Of a DNA stretch of 49,724 bases, positions 10,146 through 18,851 are shown in pieces (the stretch's first letter is position 1; the number at the start of each line of letters is the position of its first letter). A program made the translations under genes and the position numbers. Under the pieces are notes generated by a model. That model made no database searches and was not told the DNA's origin. It saw nothing but the letters and a program-made list of their open reading frames with translations. This DNA comes from an uncultured Anaeromyxobacter sp. (lineage in GTDB: Bacteria; Myxococcota; Myxococcia; Myxococcales; Anaeromyxobacteraceae), in the NCBI GenBank assembly GCA_903874275.1, contig CAIQRS010000267.1, positions 1 through 49,724 on the forward strand. The letters run 5' to 3'.

Positions 10146-10585
10146 AGCTCCTCGCCCGTGCCGCGCGCATCATCCTCGGCGCGCTCTTCCTCTGGGCCTC
10201 GGTCACCAAGGTGCCCGACATGGCCGCCTTCGCGGAGAGTGTGGCCAACTACCGGATCGTCCCCCCGTCGCTCGTGCCGGTGGTGGCGGCCGCGGTGGTC
10301 GGCGTGGAGATCTTGGCCGGCGTCGCCCTCATGCTGAACGTCTGGGCCCGGCCCGCGGCCCTCCTCCTCGCAGGGCTCCTGGCGGTCTTCACCGTGGGTC
10401 TCGCGAGCGCGCTGGCCCGCGGGATCGACCTCGCCTGCGGCTGCTTCGGCGGGACCGACGCGGCTACCTGGTGGACCGTCCTGCGCGACCTCGCGCTCCT
10501 GGCCTGGGCCCTCGGGGTGGCGGCCTCGTCGCCTTCACCCCCGCCTTCCCCTTCCCCGGCCCTCGACCCGGCGCGCGCCCCCTGA
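10142..10585 (+). CDS. MauE/DoxX-family inner-membrane protein
   Basis: The 147-residue protein has four hydrophobic segments (about 7-25, 46-66, 71-92, 114-130) and the CGCFGG motif (about 100-105) common in MauE/DoxX-type proteins that pass electrons or thiols across the membrane. The ATG lies inside the rhodanese stop (ATGA). The Pro/Ser-rich tail after the last helix (about 131-147) is coded by DNA that also codes the tail of the converging methyltransferase gene, a 122-bp overlap. Family members partner with thioredoxin-like or methylamine dehydrogenase maturation proteins; here the rhodanese is the obvious partner. Confidence 0.8.
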   Translation: MKLLARAARIILGALFLWASVTKVPDMAAFAESVANYRIVPPSLVPVVAAAVVGVEILAGVALMLNVWARPAALLLAGLLAVFTVGLASALARGIDLACGCFGGTDAATWWTVLRDLALLAWALGVAASSPSPPPSPSPALDPARAP

Positions 10586-11246
10586 TCGGGGCCAGCTCCA
10601 GGAAGTACTGGTAGGGCAGGAAGCGCCGCTCCCGCGCCACCTCGAGGCCGGCTCGCCGCGCCTCGGCGGCGAGCTCGGTCCCGGAGATCTTGTGCCCCGG
10701 CGGCGGGCCAACCGGCAGCTCCCGCTTGTGGAAGTCCACGATCACGATCCGCCCGCCGGGAGCGAGCCTTCCGGCCAGCCGCTTCAGATACCCGGCCCCG
10801 TCGGGGAAGTGGTGATAGGCATTCACCACGAGGATGACCTGGCAGCGCCGCGGCGGGAGCGCGCCGCGCCGCGCGTCGGAGAGGATGGGGTGGACGTTCT
10901 CGATCCCCGACTCCCCGATGCGCTTCCCGATCTCCTCGATCATCCTGGAATCCACGTCGATGGCGTAGACGGCGCCTTCGGGGCCGACGGCCCTGGCCAT
11001 CCGCAGCGCCAGGTAGCCCGTTCCGGCTCCCACGTCGCAGGCCACGTCGCCAGGCCGCAGCCCGAGCGCGTCCACGACGCGTTCGGGCATCTGCCAGGCC
11101 TTCCGCTCGGGGTCCTCGAGCTTTCCCAGGTAGCGGGCGAAGTCCTCCGGGTTCCTGTGCTTGTCGTACGGACCGTGCGAATGGCCGTGCTCGTGACCGT
11201 GGCCGTGCTCCTGACCGTGGTCGTGCTGGTGCCCGTGGCCGTGCAT
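10464..11246 (-). CDS. Class I SAM-dependent methyltransferase with His-rich N-terminus
   Basis: This 260-residue protein carries a Rossmann-fold methyltransferase (about 50-215). It has SAM motif I VACDVGAGTGYLALRMA, an acidic end to strand beta2 (YAIDVD) and a VVNAYHHF motif IV region, so it is probably active on a small molecule. The first 25 residues hold eleven His in an HGH/HEH pattern, a likely nickel, zinc or cobalt binding tail, followed by GPYDKH. The last ~35 residues are Arg/Pro/Gly-rich and overlap the converging MauE-like gene by 122 bp. The ATG at 11246 sits 5 nt after the thiE stop, so it is the second gene of a thiE operon. The substrate is unknown; arsenite and quinone methyltransferases share this general fold, but no arsenite-type Cys set is seen. 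Confidence 0.82.
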   Translation of the reverse strand: MHGHGHQHDHGQEHGHGHEHGHSHGPYDKHRNPEDFARYLGKLEDPERKAWQMPERVVDALGLRPGDVACDVGAGTGYLALRMARAVGPEGAVYAIDVDSRMIEEIGKRIGESGIENVHPILSDARRGALPPRRCQVILVVNAYHHFPDGAGYLKRLAGRLAPGGRIVIVDFHKRELPVGPPPGHKISGTELAAEARRAGLEVARERRFLPYQYFLELAPIRGRAPGRGPGKGKAGVKATRPPPRGPRPGARGRAGRSTR

Positions 11247-11251
11247 GTCTC

Positions 11252-11890
11252 TCACCTCTTTCTCATCTCCGTCGCGTCCAGGAACCTTCGCACGACGACC
11301 GCCGGATCGGGAGCGTCGAGCCAGGCCCGGATCGCGGCCAGCCCGTGCGCCCCTGCGGCGACGACCTCCGGACCGTTCGCAACATCCACCCCGCCCAGCC
11401 CCACGAGGGGCAGCCCCAGAAGGGACGCCTCCCGCAGCGGGCCGAGCCCCACCGGCGGGCCGTACTCCCGCTTCGATGGCGTCTCGAAGACCGGGCCGAA
11501 GGTCGCGAAATCGGCCCCGGCACCCCTGGCCCGCTCCACGTCGGCGGCGGAGTGGCAGGAGACACCGATGAGACGCCCGTTTCCAGCCAACCTCCGGGCC
11601 TCCCCCGGCGGAATTCCCGCCGCGGGCAGGTGGACACCGTCCGCGCCGGCCGCCATCGCCACGTCCAACCGATCGTTCACGAGGAGCAGCTGGCCCGCGG
11701 CCGAGACGACGGCCCGAAGTGCACGGGCCATGTCCATGAACTCCCGGCCCGTGGCGCCGCGCGCGCGGAACTGGACGGCCACCACGCCGGGCGGCACCTC
11801 CCGAAGCGCCGCCGCCGTGTGCCCAACGAGCCCACTCCCCCCGGAGGGGTCGGTGACGAGGTAGACACGCGGAGGGCGGGGGGGCATCAT
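11252..11890 (-). CDS. thiE: Thiamine-phosphate synthase
   Basis: The 212-residue TIM barrel has ThiE signatures in order: YLVTDP at the N-terminus, QFRARGATGREF (diphosphate-side loop, with Arg where many ThiE have Lys), LLVNDRLDVA, GVHLP, GVSCHS, FGPVFETPSK and VGLGGVD. It joins hydroxymethylpyrimidine diphosphate with thiazole carboxylate phosphate to give thiamine phosphate. It starts with two adjacent ATG codons. The methyltransferase gene follows after 5 nt. The thiS-thiG pair lies 1.9 kb away on the same strand, separated by an unrelated plus-strand gene. TenI, a close relative, is the main alternative. Confidence 0.88.
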   Translation of the reverse strand: MMPPRPPRVYLVTDPSGGSGLVGHTAAALREVPPGVVAVQFRARGATGREFMDMARALRAVVSAAGQLLLVNDRLDVAMAAGADGVHLPAAGIPPGEARRLAGNGRLIGVSCHSAADVERARGAGADFATFGPVFETPSKREYGPPVGLGPLREASLLGLPLVGLGGVDVANGPEVVAAGAHGLAAIRAWLDAPDPAVVVRRFLDATEMRKR

Positions 11891-11931
11891 TCGGCGACTT
11901 TCGTACCGAGCATGCCCGAGAGGTCACCTTC

Positions 11932-12741
11932 TTGAACAGCGACGTGAGCACCCTCCTCGATTTCCTGGAAGCGCAGCGGGTGAAGCAGGCCCCCCACTTC
12001 CCGACCGTGAAGTTCGACAAGGTGCTCTCCTTCATGGGCACCACCAGCCTCCCCGGCACGCACCTCTCGGTGGCCGTCCTGCCGGTCGTCCGGCTCCAGC
12101 CGGGCGCCTCGCCCTCCGAGATGCGCGTCCACCTCCGCGGCCGCCTGCCGCGCGCGCTGGCCCGCAACGAGTGCGTCACCGTCCACGTGGACAAGGTGGA
12201 CCAGTACCAGGGGTACCAGATCAAGTCCCGGCCACTCTCCGGCGCCGGCTCCGAGGCGCAGGTCTTCGAGGCCAGCGGCGACGACCTGGTCGTGGAGGGG
12301 CGGCAGATCTACACGGTCCACCACAGCCCCTACACCATGAAGTTCTTCGAGCAGATCCCCTACGACGAGGTCGAGCAGACCGTGGGGAGCGTGAAGTACG
12401 CCTTCGTGGGGATGGGCGAGACCGCCAACATCTCGCCCCGCTTCGTCTTCCACCACGAGAGCAAGCTCGACCGGCTGAACCTCTTCCACGGCGACGGGCT
12501 GGCGCTCAAGACCTACATGAACCTGAAGCACAACCGGCAGGAGACCCGGATCGTGGTGGACCTCGACACCTTCGAGGGCTGGGCGCTGCAGGGAACGGTG
12601 GAGGAGTTCGCCCCCCACCAGCACCCGGCGGCCTACGACCGCATCTGCCAGGGATTCGCCGCCGGCAACTGGGGGCGCCCGTCGCGGGTCTTCCGGTTCG
12701 TCGCCGATCGCTTCGAGCAGATCGCGCCGTTCCGCGGGTAG
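11932..12741 (+). CDS. Conserved-looking protein of unknown function
   Basis: I do not recognise this 269-residue protein. It has no signal peptide or membrane helix. Its composition is that of a folded soluble beta-rich protein, with aromatic and charged patches such as VDKVDQYQGYQIKSRP and RIVVDLDTFEGWALQG. The latter is slightly reminiscent of flavin split-barrel (pyridoxamine-oxidase-like) proteins, a weak guess. The chosen start is TTG, because GAGAGG lies 8 nt upstream; GTG at 11944 is in frame but badly spaced. It sits between thiE and thiG on the other strand, and its stop and the thiG stop fall in the two arms of a short inverted repeat (12737-12761). Confidence 0.7.
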   Translation: MNSDVSTLLDFLEAQRVKQAPHFPTVKFDKVLSFMGTTSLPGTHLSVAVLPVVRLQPGASPSEMRVHLRGRLPRALARNECVTVHVDKVDQYQGYQIKSRPLSGAGSEAQVFEASGDDLVVEGRQIYTVHHSPYTMKFFEQIPYDEVEQTVGSVKYAFVGMGETANISPRFVFHHESKLDRLNLFHGDGLALKTYMNLKHNRQETRIVVDLDTFEGWALQGTVEEFAPHQHPAAYDRICQGFAAGNWGRPSRVFRFVADRFEQIAPFRG

Positions 12742-12761
12742 CCGCCGCGGGCCGCGCTACC
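12737..12761. terminator. Inverted repeat between convergent stops
   Basis: GGTAGC (12737-12742) and GCTACC (12756-12761) are complementary with a 13-nt GC-rich loop. Each arm contains the TAG stop of one of the converging genes. It may act as a weak bidirectional terminator, but no T-run follows. Confidence 0.3.
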
Positions 12762-13548
12762 GGGGCGACCCCACCAGCCCGGTCATGGGGCTCGACGCCG
12801 CGGCGTGGAGCCGCATGGGCATGCGCCCGGCCAGGAAGGCCTTGCGCCCCGCCGACACCCCGTCCCGCATGGCCTCGGCCATGAGCACCGCGTCGCCCGC
12901 CTCGGCGATGGCGGTGTTCATGAGGACGGCCACCGCGCCCAGCTCCATGGCGATGGCCGCGTCGCTGGCCGTGCCCACCCCGGCGTCCACCAGCACCGGC
13001 ACCTGCACCGTCTCCATGAGGATGCGCAGGTTGTAGGGGTTGCGGATGCCCAGCCCGGAGCCGATGGGGGCGCCGAGCGGCATGACCGCCGCGCACCCCA
13101 CGTCCTCGAGCCGCTTCGCGGTGACCGGGTCGTCGTTGGTGTACGGGAGGACGGTGAAGCCCTCCTTCACCAGGACCGCGGCCGCCTCGACGAGCCCCAC
13201 CACGTCGGGGAAGAGGGTGCGCCGGTCACCGATGACCTCGAGCTTCACGAGATCCCCCATGTCGAGCTCGCGGCCGAGCCGCGCCGTCCGCACCGCCTCG
13301 TCGGCCGTGAAGCAGGCCGCGGTGTTGGGGAGCAGCCTCATTCCCTTCGGGATCCAGGAGAGGAGCGATGCCTCCCCCTGCTTCGAGAGGTCGAGCCGGC
13401 GGACCGCCACCGTGACCACCTCGGCGCCCGAGGCGACCAGTGCGCGCTGCATGGTGGGGAAGTCGGCGTACTTGCCGGTGCCCACGAGCAGGCGGCTCGT
13501 GAAGGCGTGCTTGCCGATCGACCAGGTGTCCGCCGCGCGCGTCTCCAC
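12757..13548 (-). CDS. thiG: Thiazole synthase
   Basis: At 263 residues it has the usual ThiG length. The motifs are [10 protein letters not shown] near the N-terminus, the LLPNTAAC segment (about 72-79), LVKLEVIGD holding the Schiff-base Lys102, a GAPIGSGLG phosphate loop, and [14 protein letters not shown]. ThiG makes the thiazole phosphate moiety from deoxyxylulose phosphate, a glycine-derived imine and ThiS-thiocarboxylate sulfur. The start is GTG, 2 nt after the thiS stop, so the pair is co-translated. Genes for ThiF, ThiH/ThiO and ThiC are not in the window. Confidence 0.95.
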   Translation of the reverse strand: METRAADTWSIGKHAFTSRLLVGTGKYADFPTMQRALVASGAEVVTVAVRRLDLSKQGEASLLSWIPKGMRLLPNTAACFTADEAVRTARLGRELDMGDLVKLEVIGDRRTLFPDVVGLVEAAAVLVKEGFTVLPYTNDDPVTAKRLEDVGCAAVMPLGAPIGSGLGIRNPYNLRILMETVQVPVLVDAGVGTASDAAIAMELGAVAVLMNTAIAEAGDAVLMAEAMRDGVSAGRKAFLAGRMPMRLHAAASSPMTGLVGSPR

Positions 13549-13550
13549 CG

Positions 13551-13751
13551 CTACCCCCCTCCGACGAAGGCCACGATCTCCACCGCGTCGCCACCGTGGA
13601 GCACGTGCCCCTCGTGGCTGTCCCGGGTGACGACGGTCTCGTTCACCTCGACCGCGACGCGCGGCGCCTTCACGCCGAGCAGCAGGAGAAGCCCCGACAC
13701 CGTGGTCCCGTCGGCCACCTCGCGAATCTCGCCGTTGATGGAGATCTGCAT
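13551..13751 (-). CDS. thiS: Sulfur carrier protein ThiS
   Basis: The 66-residue ubiquitin-like protein begins MQISINGE and has the VEVNETVV and [13 protein letters not shown] segments of ThiS. The C-terminal Gly-Gly is adenylated and thiocarboxylated to deliver sulfur to ThiG; here the protein ends in three Gly. An in-frame ATG lies further upstream (to 13787), but the 66-residue form fits the family. The ATG at 13751 lies 7 nt after a well-spaced promoter, so the mRNA should be leaderless. No TPP riboswitch would fit in that space. Confidence 0.92.
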   Translation of the reverse strand: MQISINGEIREVADGTTVSGLLLLLGVKAPRVAVEVNETVVTRDSHEGHVLHGGDAVEIVAFVGGG

Positions 13752-13758
13752 CGGGGCG

Positions 13759-13787
13759 GATCTACAGCGCCGGGCGCTCGAAGGCAA
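13759..13787 (-). promoter_or_regulatory. Promoter of thiS-thiG
   Basis: On the minus strand TTGCCT (13787-13782), a 17-bp spacer and TAGATC (13764-13759) precede the thiS ATG by 7 nt. The predicted transcription start falls at or next to the ATG. This is one of the two best -35/-10 pairs seen in the window. Confidence 0.5.
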
Positions 13788-13792
13788 TCGGC

Positions 13793-16468
13793 GTGGTAGA
13801 GTCGCCGGTGGCCCTCACCCCCTTCCACCAGCTCGTCGCCGCCGAGACCCTCACCGCACGTGGAGGGGTCGGAACGGCCCGGCTGTCGCCCGCCCTGGCC
13901 CACGCCTCCCTCGACCTGAATCCCCACCAGGTGGAGGCTGCCGCCTTCGCGCTCTCGGCCCTGCCCACCGGCGGGGCGGTGCTGGCCGACGAGGTGGGGC
14001 TCGGCAAGACCATCGAGGCGGGGCTGGTGCTCGCCCAGCTGGCCTCGGAGGGGCGCGACCGGGCCGTGGTGCTCGTACCGGCCTCGCTCCGCAACCAGTG
14101 GCGCGACGAGCTGCGGTCCCGCTTCGGCCTGGCCGCCGAGGTGGTGGACGGCGAGAGCGCCCGCGCCCATCCCGGGAACCCCTTCGACCGGCCCGGCATC
14201 GTCATCGTCTCCACCGCCTTCGCCGCCCTGCGCGCCGACGAGCTCTCGCGCGTGCCCTGGGATCTCGCCGTACTCGACGAGGCCCACCGGATGCGCAACG
14301 CCTGGCGGCGCGACCACCGCACCGGGCAGGCGCTGCGGCGGGCCCTGCGCCGGACGCCCAAGCTGCTCCTCACCGCCACCCCGCTGCAGAACGACCTGAT
14401 GGAACTGCTGGGCCTGGCCTCCTTCCTCGACGAGACCCTGCTCGGCGACGAGGACTCCTTCCGGCTCCGCTACGCCACCGGGGAGCTGACCGAGGAGCGC
14501 GCCGCCGATCTGCAGGCCCGCCTCGCTCCGGTGGTCTTCCGCACGCTGCGCCGGCAGGTGAAGGAGTACGTCCGCTTCACCGCGCGTCGATCGATGGTGG
14601 AGGACTTCGCCCCCTCCCCCGAGGAGCAGGCCCTCTACGACCGGGTGAGCGAGTACCTGCGTCGCGAGGACGCCGTGGCCATCCCGCCGGCCCGGCGGGC
14701 CCTGCTCATCCTGGTGTACCGGAAGATCCTGGCCTCCTCCTCCTTCGCGCTGGCGAGCACGCTCGACCGGCTGGCCGACTCGCTGGCGCAGAGGCTGGCC
14801 GGCGCCGGGGCCGTGGCGGCCGACTGCCCGGAGCTGGCCGGCTTCGCCGAGGAGGCGGAGGAGTGGGAGGAGGGGGACGGAGCCGCGCCGAGGCGCGCCC
14901 CGTCCCTGCGGCGGATCATGGAGGCGGAGCTGGCCGAGCTGCGCGCCTGCGCCGCCGCCGCGCGCGACATCCGCGTGAACGCCAAGGGGGAGGCGCTGTC
15001 ACGGGGGCTCGACCGGGCCTTCACCGTGGCACGGGCCTGCGCCTGGCCGGAGAAGGCGGTGATCTTCACCGAGTTCCGGCGCACCCAGGACTACCTGCGC
15101 GAGCTGCTCGGGGCGCGGGGCTGGTCGGTCACCTGCCTCTCCGGGGACGCCGGGTCGGCCGACCGCCGGCAGGCGCTGGTCGAGGAGTTCCGCGACCGGA
15201 CCCAGATCCTCCTCATGACCGAGGCCGGGGCCGAGGGGCTGAACCTCCAGTTCTGCAACCTGGTGGTGAACTACGACCTCCCCTGGAACCCCCAGCGCAT
15301 CGAGCAGCGCATCGGGCGCTGCCACCGCTACGGGCAGGCCCGCGACGTCCTGGTGGTGAACTTCCTCAACCGGCGCAACGCCGCCGACGCCCGCCTCTAC
15401 GAGCTGCTGGGCGAGAAGCTGGCCCTCTTCGACGGCGTCTTCGGCTCCTCCGACGAGGTGCTGGGGGCGCTGGGCAGCGGCGTGGACTTCGAGCGGCGGG
15501 TGCTCGACATCTACCAGTCCTGCCGGACCGCCGCGGAGATCGACCGGGCCTTCGACGAGTTGCGGCTCGACCTGGACGGACGCATCGGGGCGCGGCTTTC
15601 GGCCGCGCGCTCCCTCCTCTTCGAGCACTTCGACGGGGACGTCCGGGCGCGCATGCGCCTCACCGAGCGCGAGGCCGGGGACGCGGTGCGCCGCCGCACC
15701 GACGACGAGGAGGCGCTGGTGCGGTCGGTGCTGGACGCGGGCTCCGACCTCTCCGTTCCGGCCCACCGCGGCCGCCTGGCCCGCGCCGCCGCCGAGGCAG
15801 TGCGGGCGCGCCCGGCCGAGGCCGTCCACCGGGTCGAGGTGGACTCAGGCTCGCTCCCGGCCCGGCTCGGCCACCTGGCGGGGCGCGAGGGCTGGTGGTT
15901 CGCCTGGCGCCTCGGCTTCGAGGGGCTCGTACCCGAGGAGCGGATCGTTCACCTCGTCCTCCGCCAGGAAGGGAACGGCTGGGCGGTGCTCGACCCCGCC
16001 GACGCGTCCCTCTTCGCCGCCCTGCCCGCCCGCACCGGCTCCGGCGCGCCGGGTGGCGCCGCGCCGCTCGGCTCGCTCCCCGAGGAGGCGGTGGCGCGCA
16101 TCTCCGCGGCCGCCCGCGACGAGATCGTGGCCCGCTCCGACGCCGCCATCGATCTGGCCCGGGAGCGCTGGGACCGGTCGATCGAGGACGCGCTCGAGGC
16201 GCCGCGGCAGGCCGCCGACGTGGCGCGCGCGGAGTGGGGACGGGCCCGCGCCGCACTCCGCGATCCGGCGAGCCCGCTGCCGCTCCCCGATCGCCGCGGG
16301 CTGGTCGAACGGGCCGAGCGGGAATACCGGAGAAGGCTCGACGCCCTGCGTGGCGCCGAGTCGCTCCGCCATGCCGAAAAGGACCGGGCCATCGGGGAGA
16401 TGCGCCACCGGGCCGAGGTCCGGGGGCGGCGCAAGCTGGTCGCCACCGCCTGGTGGCGCTGCACCTGA
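13793..16468 (+). CDS. SNF2/RapA-type DEAH helicase
   Basis: This 891-residue superfamily 2 ATPase has motif [14 protein letters not shown] (about 65-77), motif Ia [11 protein letters not shown], motif II DEAH (LDEAHRMRN), motif [11 protein letters not shown], and in the C-terminal RecA lobe [12 protein letters not shown] and IGRCHRYGQ (motif VI). Such RapA/HepA-like translocases remodel protein-DNA complexes or recycle RNA polymerase; some sit in defence islands, but no partner nuclease or methyltransferase is adjacent. The C-terminal ~300 residues are charged and helical. The start could be GTG 13793 or GTG 13808; TAGAGT ends 5 nt before the second, matching the leaderless pattern of the neighbourhood. 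The CHAD gene follows after 19 nt. Confidence 0.88.
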   Translation: MVESPVALTPFHQLVAAETLTARGGVGTARLSPALAHASLDLNPHQVEAAAFALSALPTGGAVLADEVGLGKTIEAGLVLAQLASEGRDRAVVLVPASLRNQWRDELRSRFGLAAEVVDGESARAHPGNPFDRPGIVIVSTAFAALRADELSRVPWDLAVLDEAHRMRNAWRRDHRTGQALRRALRRTPKLLLTATPLQNDLMELLGLASFLDETLLGDEDSFRLRYATGELTEERAADLQARLAPVVFRTLRRQVKEYVRFTARRSMVEDFAPSPEEQALYDRVSEYLRREDAVAIPPARRALLILVYRKILASSSFALASTLDRLADSLAQRLAGAGAVAADCPELAGFAEEAEEWEEGDGAAPRRAPSLRRIMEAELAELRACAAAARDIRVNAKGEALSRGLDRAFTVARACAWPEKAVIFTEFRRTQDYLRELLGARGWSVTCLSGDAGSADRRQALVEEFRDRTQILLMTEAGAEGLNLQFCNLVVNYDLPWNPQRIEQRIGRCHRYGQARDVLVVNFLNRRNAADARLYELLGEKLALFDGVFGSSDEVLGALGSGVDFERRVLDIYQSCRTAAEIDRAFDELRLDLDGRIGARLSAARSLLFEHFDGDVRARMRLTEREAGDAVRRRTDDEEALVRSVLDAGSDLSVPAHRGRLARAAAEAVRARPAEAVHRVEVDSGSLPARLGHLAGREGWWFAWRLGFEGLVPEERIVHLVLRQEGNGWAVLDPADASLFAALPARTGSGAPGGAAPLGSLPEEAVARISAAARDEIVARSDAAIDLARERWDRSIEDALEAPRQAADVARAEWGRARAALRDPASPLPLPDRRGLVERAEREYRRRLDALRGAESLRHAEKDRAIGEMRHRAEVRGRRKLVATAWWRCT

Positions 16469-16487
16469 TAGGATCCCGGGCCGGCGC

Positions 16488-17891
16488 ATGGCCCTCCACC
16501 CCGAGCTCCTCGACCGGCCTCCCTCCGAGGGAGCGCGCACCGTCGTGCTGGCCTTCCTCGCCGAGGCGCGCGAGCGGGCCGGCCGGATGGGAGACCCCGG
16601 CGACGAGGAGGGCCTGCACGACTTCCGGGTCTCGGTCCGCCGGCTGCGGTCGGCGCTGCGCGCCTGGCGGGACGTCCTGGGCGGCGCGGTGCGGGACAAG
16701 GACCTGCGCCGGCTGCGGCGTGTGGCCCGGGCCACCGGCGAGGCGCGCGACGCCGAGGTGCTGCTGGCCTGGATCGCCGGGGCCGCCGAGGAGCTCCCGC
16801 CCGCCCACCGCGCCGCCGCCGAGTGGCTCTCCCGGAGGCTCGCGCCGCAGGCCGGACGTTCCGACCTCTCCTCCACCGTGGAGCGGTTCGTCGAGGCCGC
16901 CGGCTCCCTCTCTCGCCGCCTGAAGCACGAGCGCCCGCCCCCCTCCCGGGAGACCTTCGGCGAGGCCATCGCGGCGCGGATCCGGGATCAGGTCGCCGCG
17001 GTGAAGTCCTGGCTCTCCCGGGTGGAGACCCCCGCCGACGCGCCGCTGGCCCACCGCGCCCGCATCGAGGGCAAGCGGCTGCGCTACCTGCTCGAGCCGC
17101 TCCGCGACACCCCCGGGGCCGAGTCGGCCGGCGCGGTGAAGTCCCTGAAGCGCTTCCAGGACCTCCTCGGCGAGCTGAACGACGCCCTCGTCGCCGGCGA
17201 GGTCATCCGGGCGGCGCGCCACGACGCCGAGGCCGAGCGGATGCGCGAGGAGGAGCCGGGCCACGGGCCCGGCCTGCGCCCAGGGCTGCTGGCGCTCGAA
17301 CTCCGGGCGGAGCGTCACGCGGCGGCGACCTACGAACGGCTCCGGCGGGAGGTGCTCTCCGACAAGGGGAGCGATTCGCTCGACCCGGCGCTGGCCGTGG
17401 CGGACGCGCTCGTCGCCAACGCCGCGCGGCACGGGCCGGAGAGCCCGGAGTCCCGCCACCTGCTCGACTCCCTGCCCCCCGGCGCCAGGGATTGGCCCGA
17501 CGCGGTGGAGGAGGAGGCCGGATGGCTCCCCGACTCGGCGGGGCGGGAGGGCTTCCGCCTCCTGCACGGCGGCTCGGGCGATCGCTTCTTCCGGGAGATC
17601 GCCTCCGGGTCGGGGACGCGTCGCGGCGCGGTCCGCGAGCCGGTGGAGGCCGCCACCTTCGAGGCCTACTGGCCGCTCACCGAGGGGCGGCGCCTCCGCC
17701 GCGTCCGGAGGATCGACCCCTCCGGGAGCGGCTGGCGGGTGGACGAGTACCTCGACCGCTCGCTCGCGCTGGCCGTGGGGCCGGCCGATGCCGATCTGCC
17801 CGGGTGGCTCGAGCGGGTCGCCGTGCGGGACGTCTCCGGGGAGCGGGCCTACCGCGACGAGGTCATCGCCCGCCGGCCGCCGCGGGGCTGA
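16488..17891 (+). CDS. CHAD domain protein with degenerate C-terminal CYTH-like region
   Basis: The first ~320 of 467 residues are a CHAD four-helix repeat. Conserved His/Arg/Lys blocks HDFRVSVRRLRSALR (about 44-58) and RIEGKRLRYLLEPLRD (192-207), with FQDLLGELNDALV, form the basic pocket that binds polyphosphate. Residues about 352-462 look like the second half of a CYTH/triphosphate-tunnel domain: GWRVDEYLDR, then LPGWLERVAVRDVSGERAYR. The N-terminal ExExK metal motif of CYTH is absent. Usual fusions are CYTH then CHAD; this one has the reverse order. The ATG at 16488 lies 19 nt after the helicase stop. The protein probably binds polyphosphate without cleaving it. Its stop abuts the lipid kinase stop exactly. 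Confidence 0.85.
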   Translation: MALHPELLDRPPSEGARTVVLAFLAEARERAGRMGDPGDEEGLHDFRVSVRRLRSALRAWRDVLGGAVRDKDLRRLRRVARATGEARDAEVLLAWIAGAAEELPPAHRAAAEWLSRRLAPQAGRSDLSSTVERFVEAAGSLSRRLKHERPPPSRETFGEAIAARIRDQVAAVKSWLSRVETPADAPLAHRARIEGKRLRYLLEPLRDTPGAESAGAVKSLKRFQDLLGELNDALVAGEVIRAARHDAEAERMREEEPGHGPGLRPGLLALELRAERHAAATYERLRREVLSDKGSDSLDPALAVADALVANAARHGPESPESRHLLDSLPPGARDWPDAVEEEAGWLPDSAGREGFRLLHGGSGDRFFREIASGSGTRRGAVREPVEAATFEAYWPLTEGRRLRRVRRIDPSGSGWRVDEYLDRSLALAVGPADADLPGWLERVAVRDVSGERAYRDEVIARRPPRG

Positions 17892-18812
17892 TCACGGCCG
17901 GGCCAGCGGCACCCGCACGCGGAGCGCACCCGGGAGCAGGGTCCAGCGGGCCGGCAGCCGGCCGGGCTGCTCGCCGTCCACGTCGAGCAGCACCTCGGCC
18001 CCATCCACCGGCTCGGCCTCGACGACCCGCCCCCGAAGGCAGCGGGTGTTGCGGAGCTTCACGTGGGTCCCGTCGTAGAGCATGCCCCGCTTGGTCAGGA
18101 AGTCGGTGAAGCCGAGCCCCTTCCAGACGGTGAGGTCGAGCAGGCCGTCGTCCATGCGGGCCCCGGGCGCCACCATCATGCCCGCGCCGAAGTAGCGCCC
18201 GTTGCACACCGCGACGGCGGTGATCGGCTCCTCCATCCACTCCCCGCCGTCCACCCTCCAGCGCACCGGCTGATCGCGGTAGCCGAGCAGCGCCTTGGCG
18301 CTGGCCAGCGTGTAGGTGAGCTTCCCGCCGCCCAGCTTGCCGCCGCGCGCCAGTTCCCGGACCACCCTCCCCGACACCCCGAAGCTGGAGACGTTCACGA
18401 AGTGGCGCCGCTGCGGGGAGCCGTCGTGCGCGGTGAACTCCACGAGCCCGACGTCGCAGGTGACGGTGACCCCGACGGCCAGCGCGCGCGCCGCCTCCTC
18501 CGGCGTCCCCGGCCAGCCCAGCGACCGGCGCAGGTCGCCGCCGGTGCCGTGCGGGATGCAACCGAAGAGCACCTCCGGCTCGACCACCTTGCCCGCCCCG
18601 GTCAGGCCGTCCACCACCTCGCTGGCTGTGCCGTCCCCACCCACCGCCACCACCATCCGCTCCCCGCCCCGGGCGGCGTCGCGGGCGATGTCCACCGCCT
18701 CGCCCTGGCGGGTGGTGAAGACCGCATGGAAGTCCCCGTGCGATTCCTTCACCGCGCGTGCAATGCGGTCGAAGTGGCGGCCGGTGCGGCCGCCCCCGCT
18801 GGCGGGGTTCAC
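17892..18812 (-). CDS. Diacylglycerol/sphingosine-kinase-family lipid kinase
   Basis: The DAGK catalytic domain is complete: NPASGGGRTG nucleotide loop at the start, VAVGGDGTASEVVDGL (about 54-69), GCIPHGTGGDLRRSL (substrate and ATP site), and the ARMDDGLLDLTVW block near residue 225. The family (YegS/BmrU/DgkB-like) phosphorylates diacylglycerol or related lipids. The GTG at 18812 is the first standard start, but it cuts into the first beta-strand; RPFLIV just upstream is family-like and would be included if CTG at 18830 is used. It lies 39 nt after glpC, on the same strand, so G3P metabolism and lipid phosphorylation may be linked in one transcript. Confidence 0.88.
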   Translation of the reverse strand: MNPASGGGRTGRHFDRIARAVKESHGDFHAVFTTRQGEAVDIARDAARGGERMVVAVGGDGTASEVVDGLTGAGKVVEPEVLFGCIPHGTGGDLRRSLGWPGTPEEAARALAVGVTVTCDVGLVEFTAHDGSPQRRHFVNVSSFGVSGRVVRELARGGKLGGGKLTYTLASAKALLGYRDQPVRWRVDGGEWMEEPITAVAVCNGRYFGAGMMVAPGARMDDGLLDLTVWKGLGFTDFLTKRGMLYDGTHVKLRNTRCLRGRVVEAEPVDGAEVLLDVDGEQPGRLPARWTLLPGALRVRVPLARP

Positions 18813-18851
18813 GATGAGGAACGGTCGCAGGACGGTCTCCGGCCCGGGAGT

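Noticed and set aside
13751-13793. TPP riboswitch before thiS
   Set aside because: The promoter lies only 7 nt from the start codon, leaving no room. No conserved CTGAGA-type core is seen there or before thiE.
13793-16468. SNF2 helicase as part of a defence island such as DISARM
   Set aside because: No methyltransferase, phospholipase D or DUF1998 partner is beside it; neighbours are thiamine genes and a CHAD protein.
12805-16923. Plus-strand open frame of 1372 codons over thiG, thiS and the helicase
   Set aside because: It has an Arg/Ala/Pro-rich product and overlaps three well-supported genes; it is a shadow frame.
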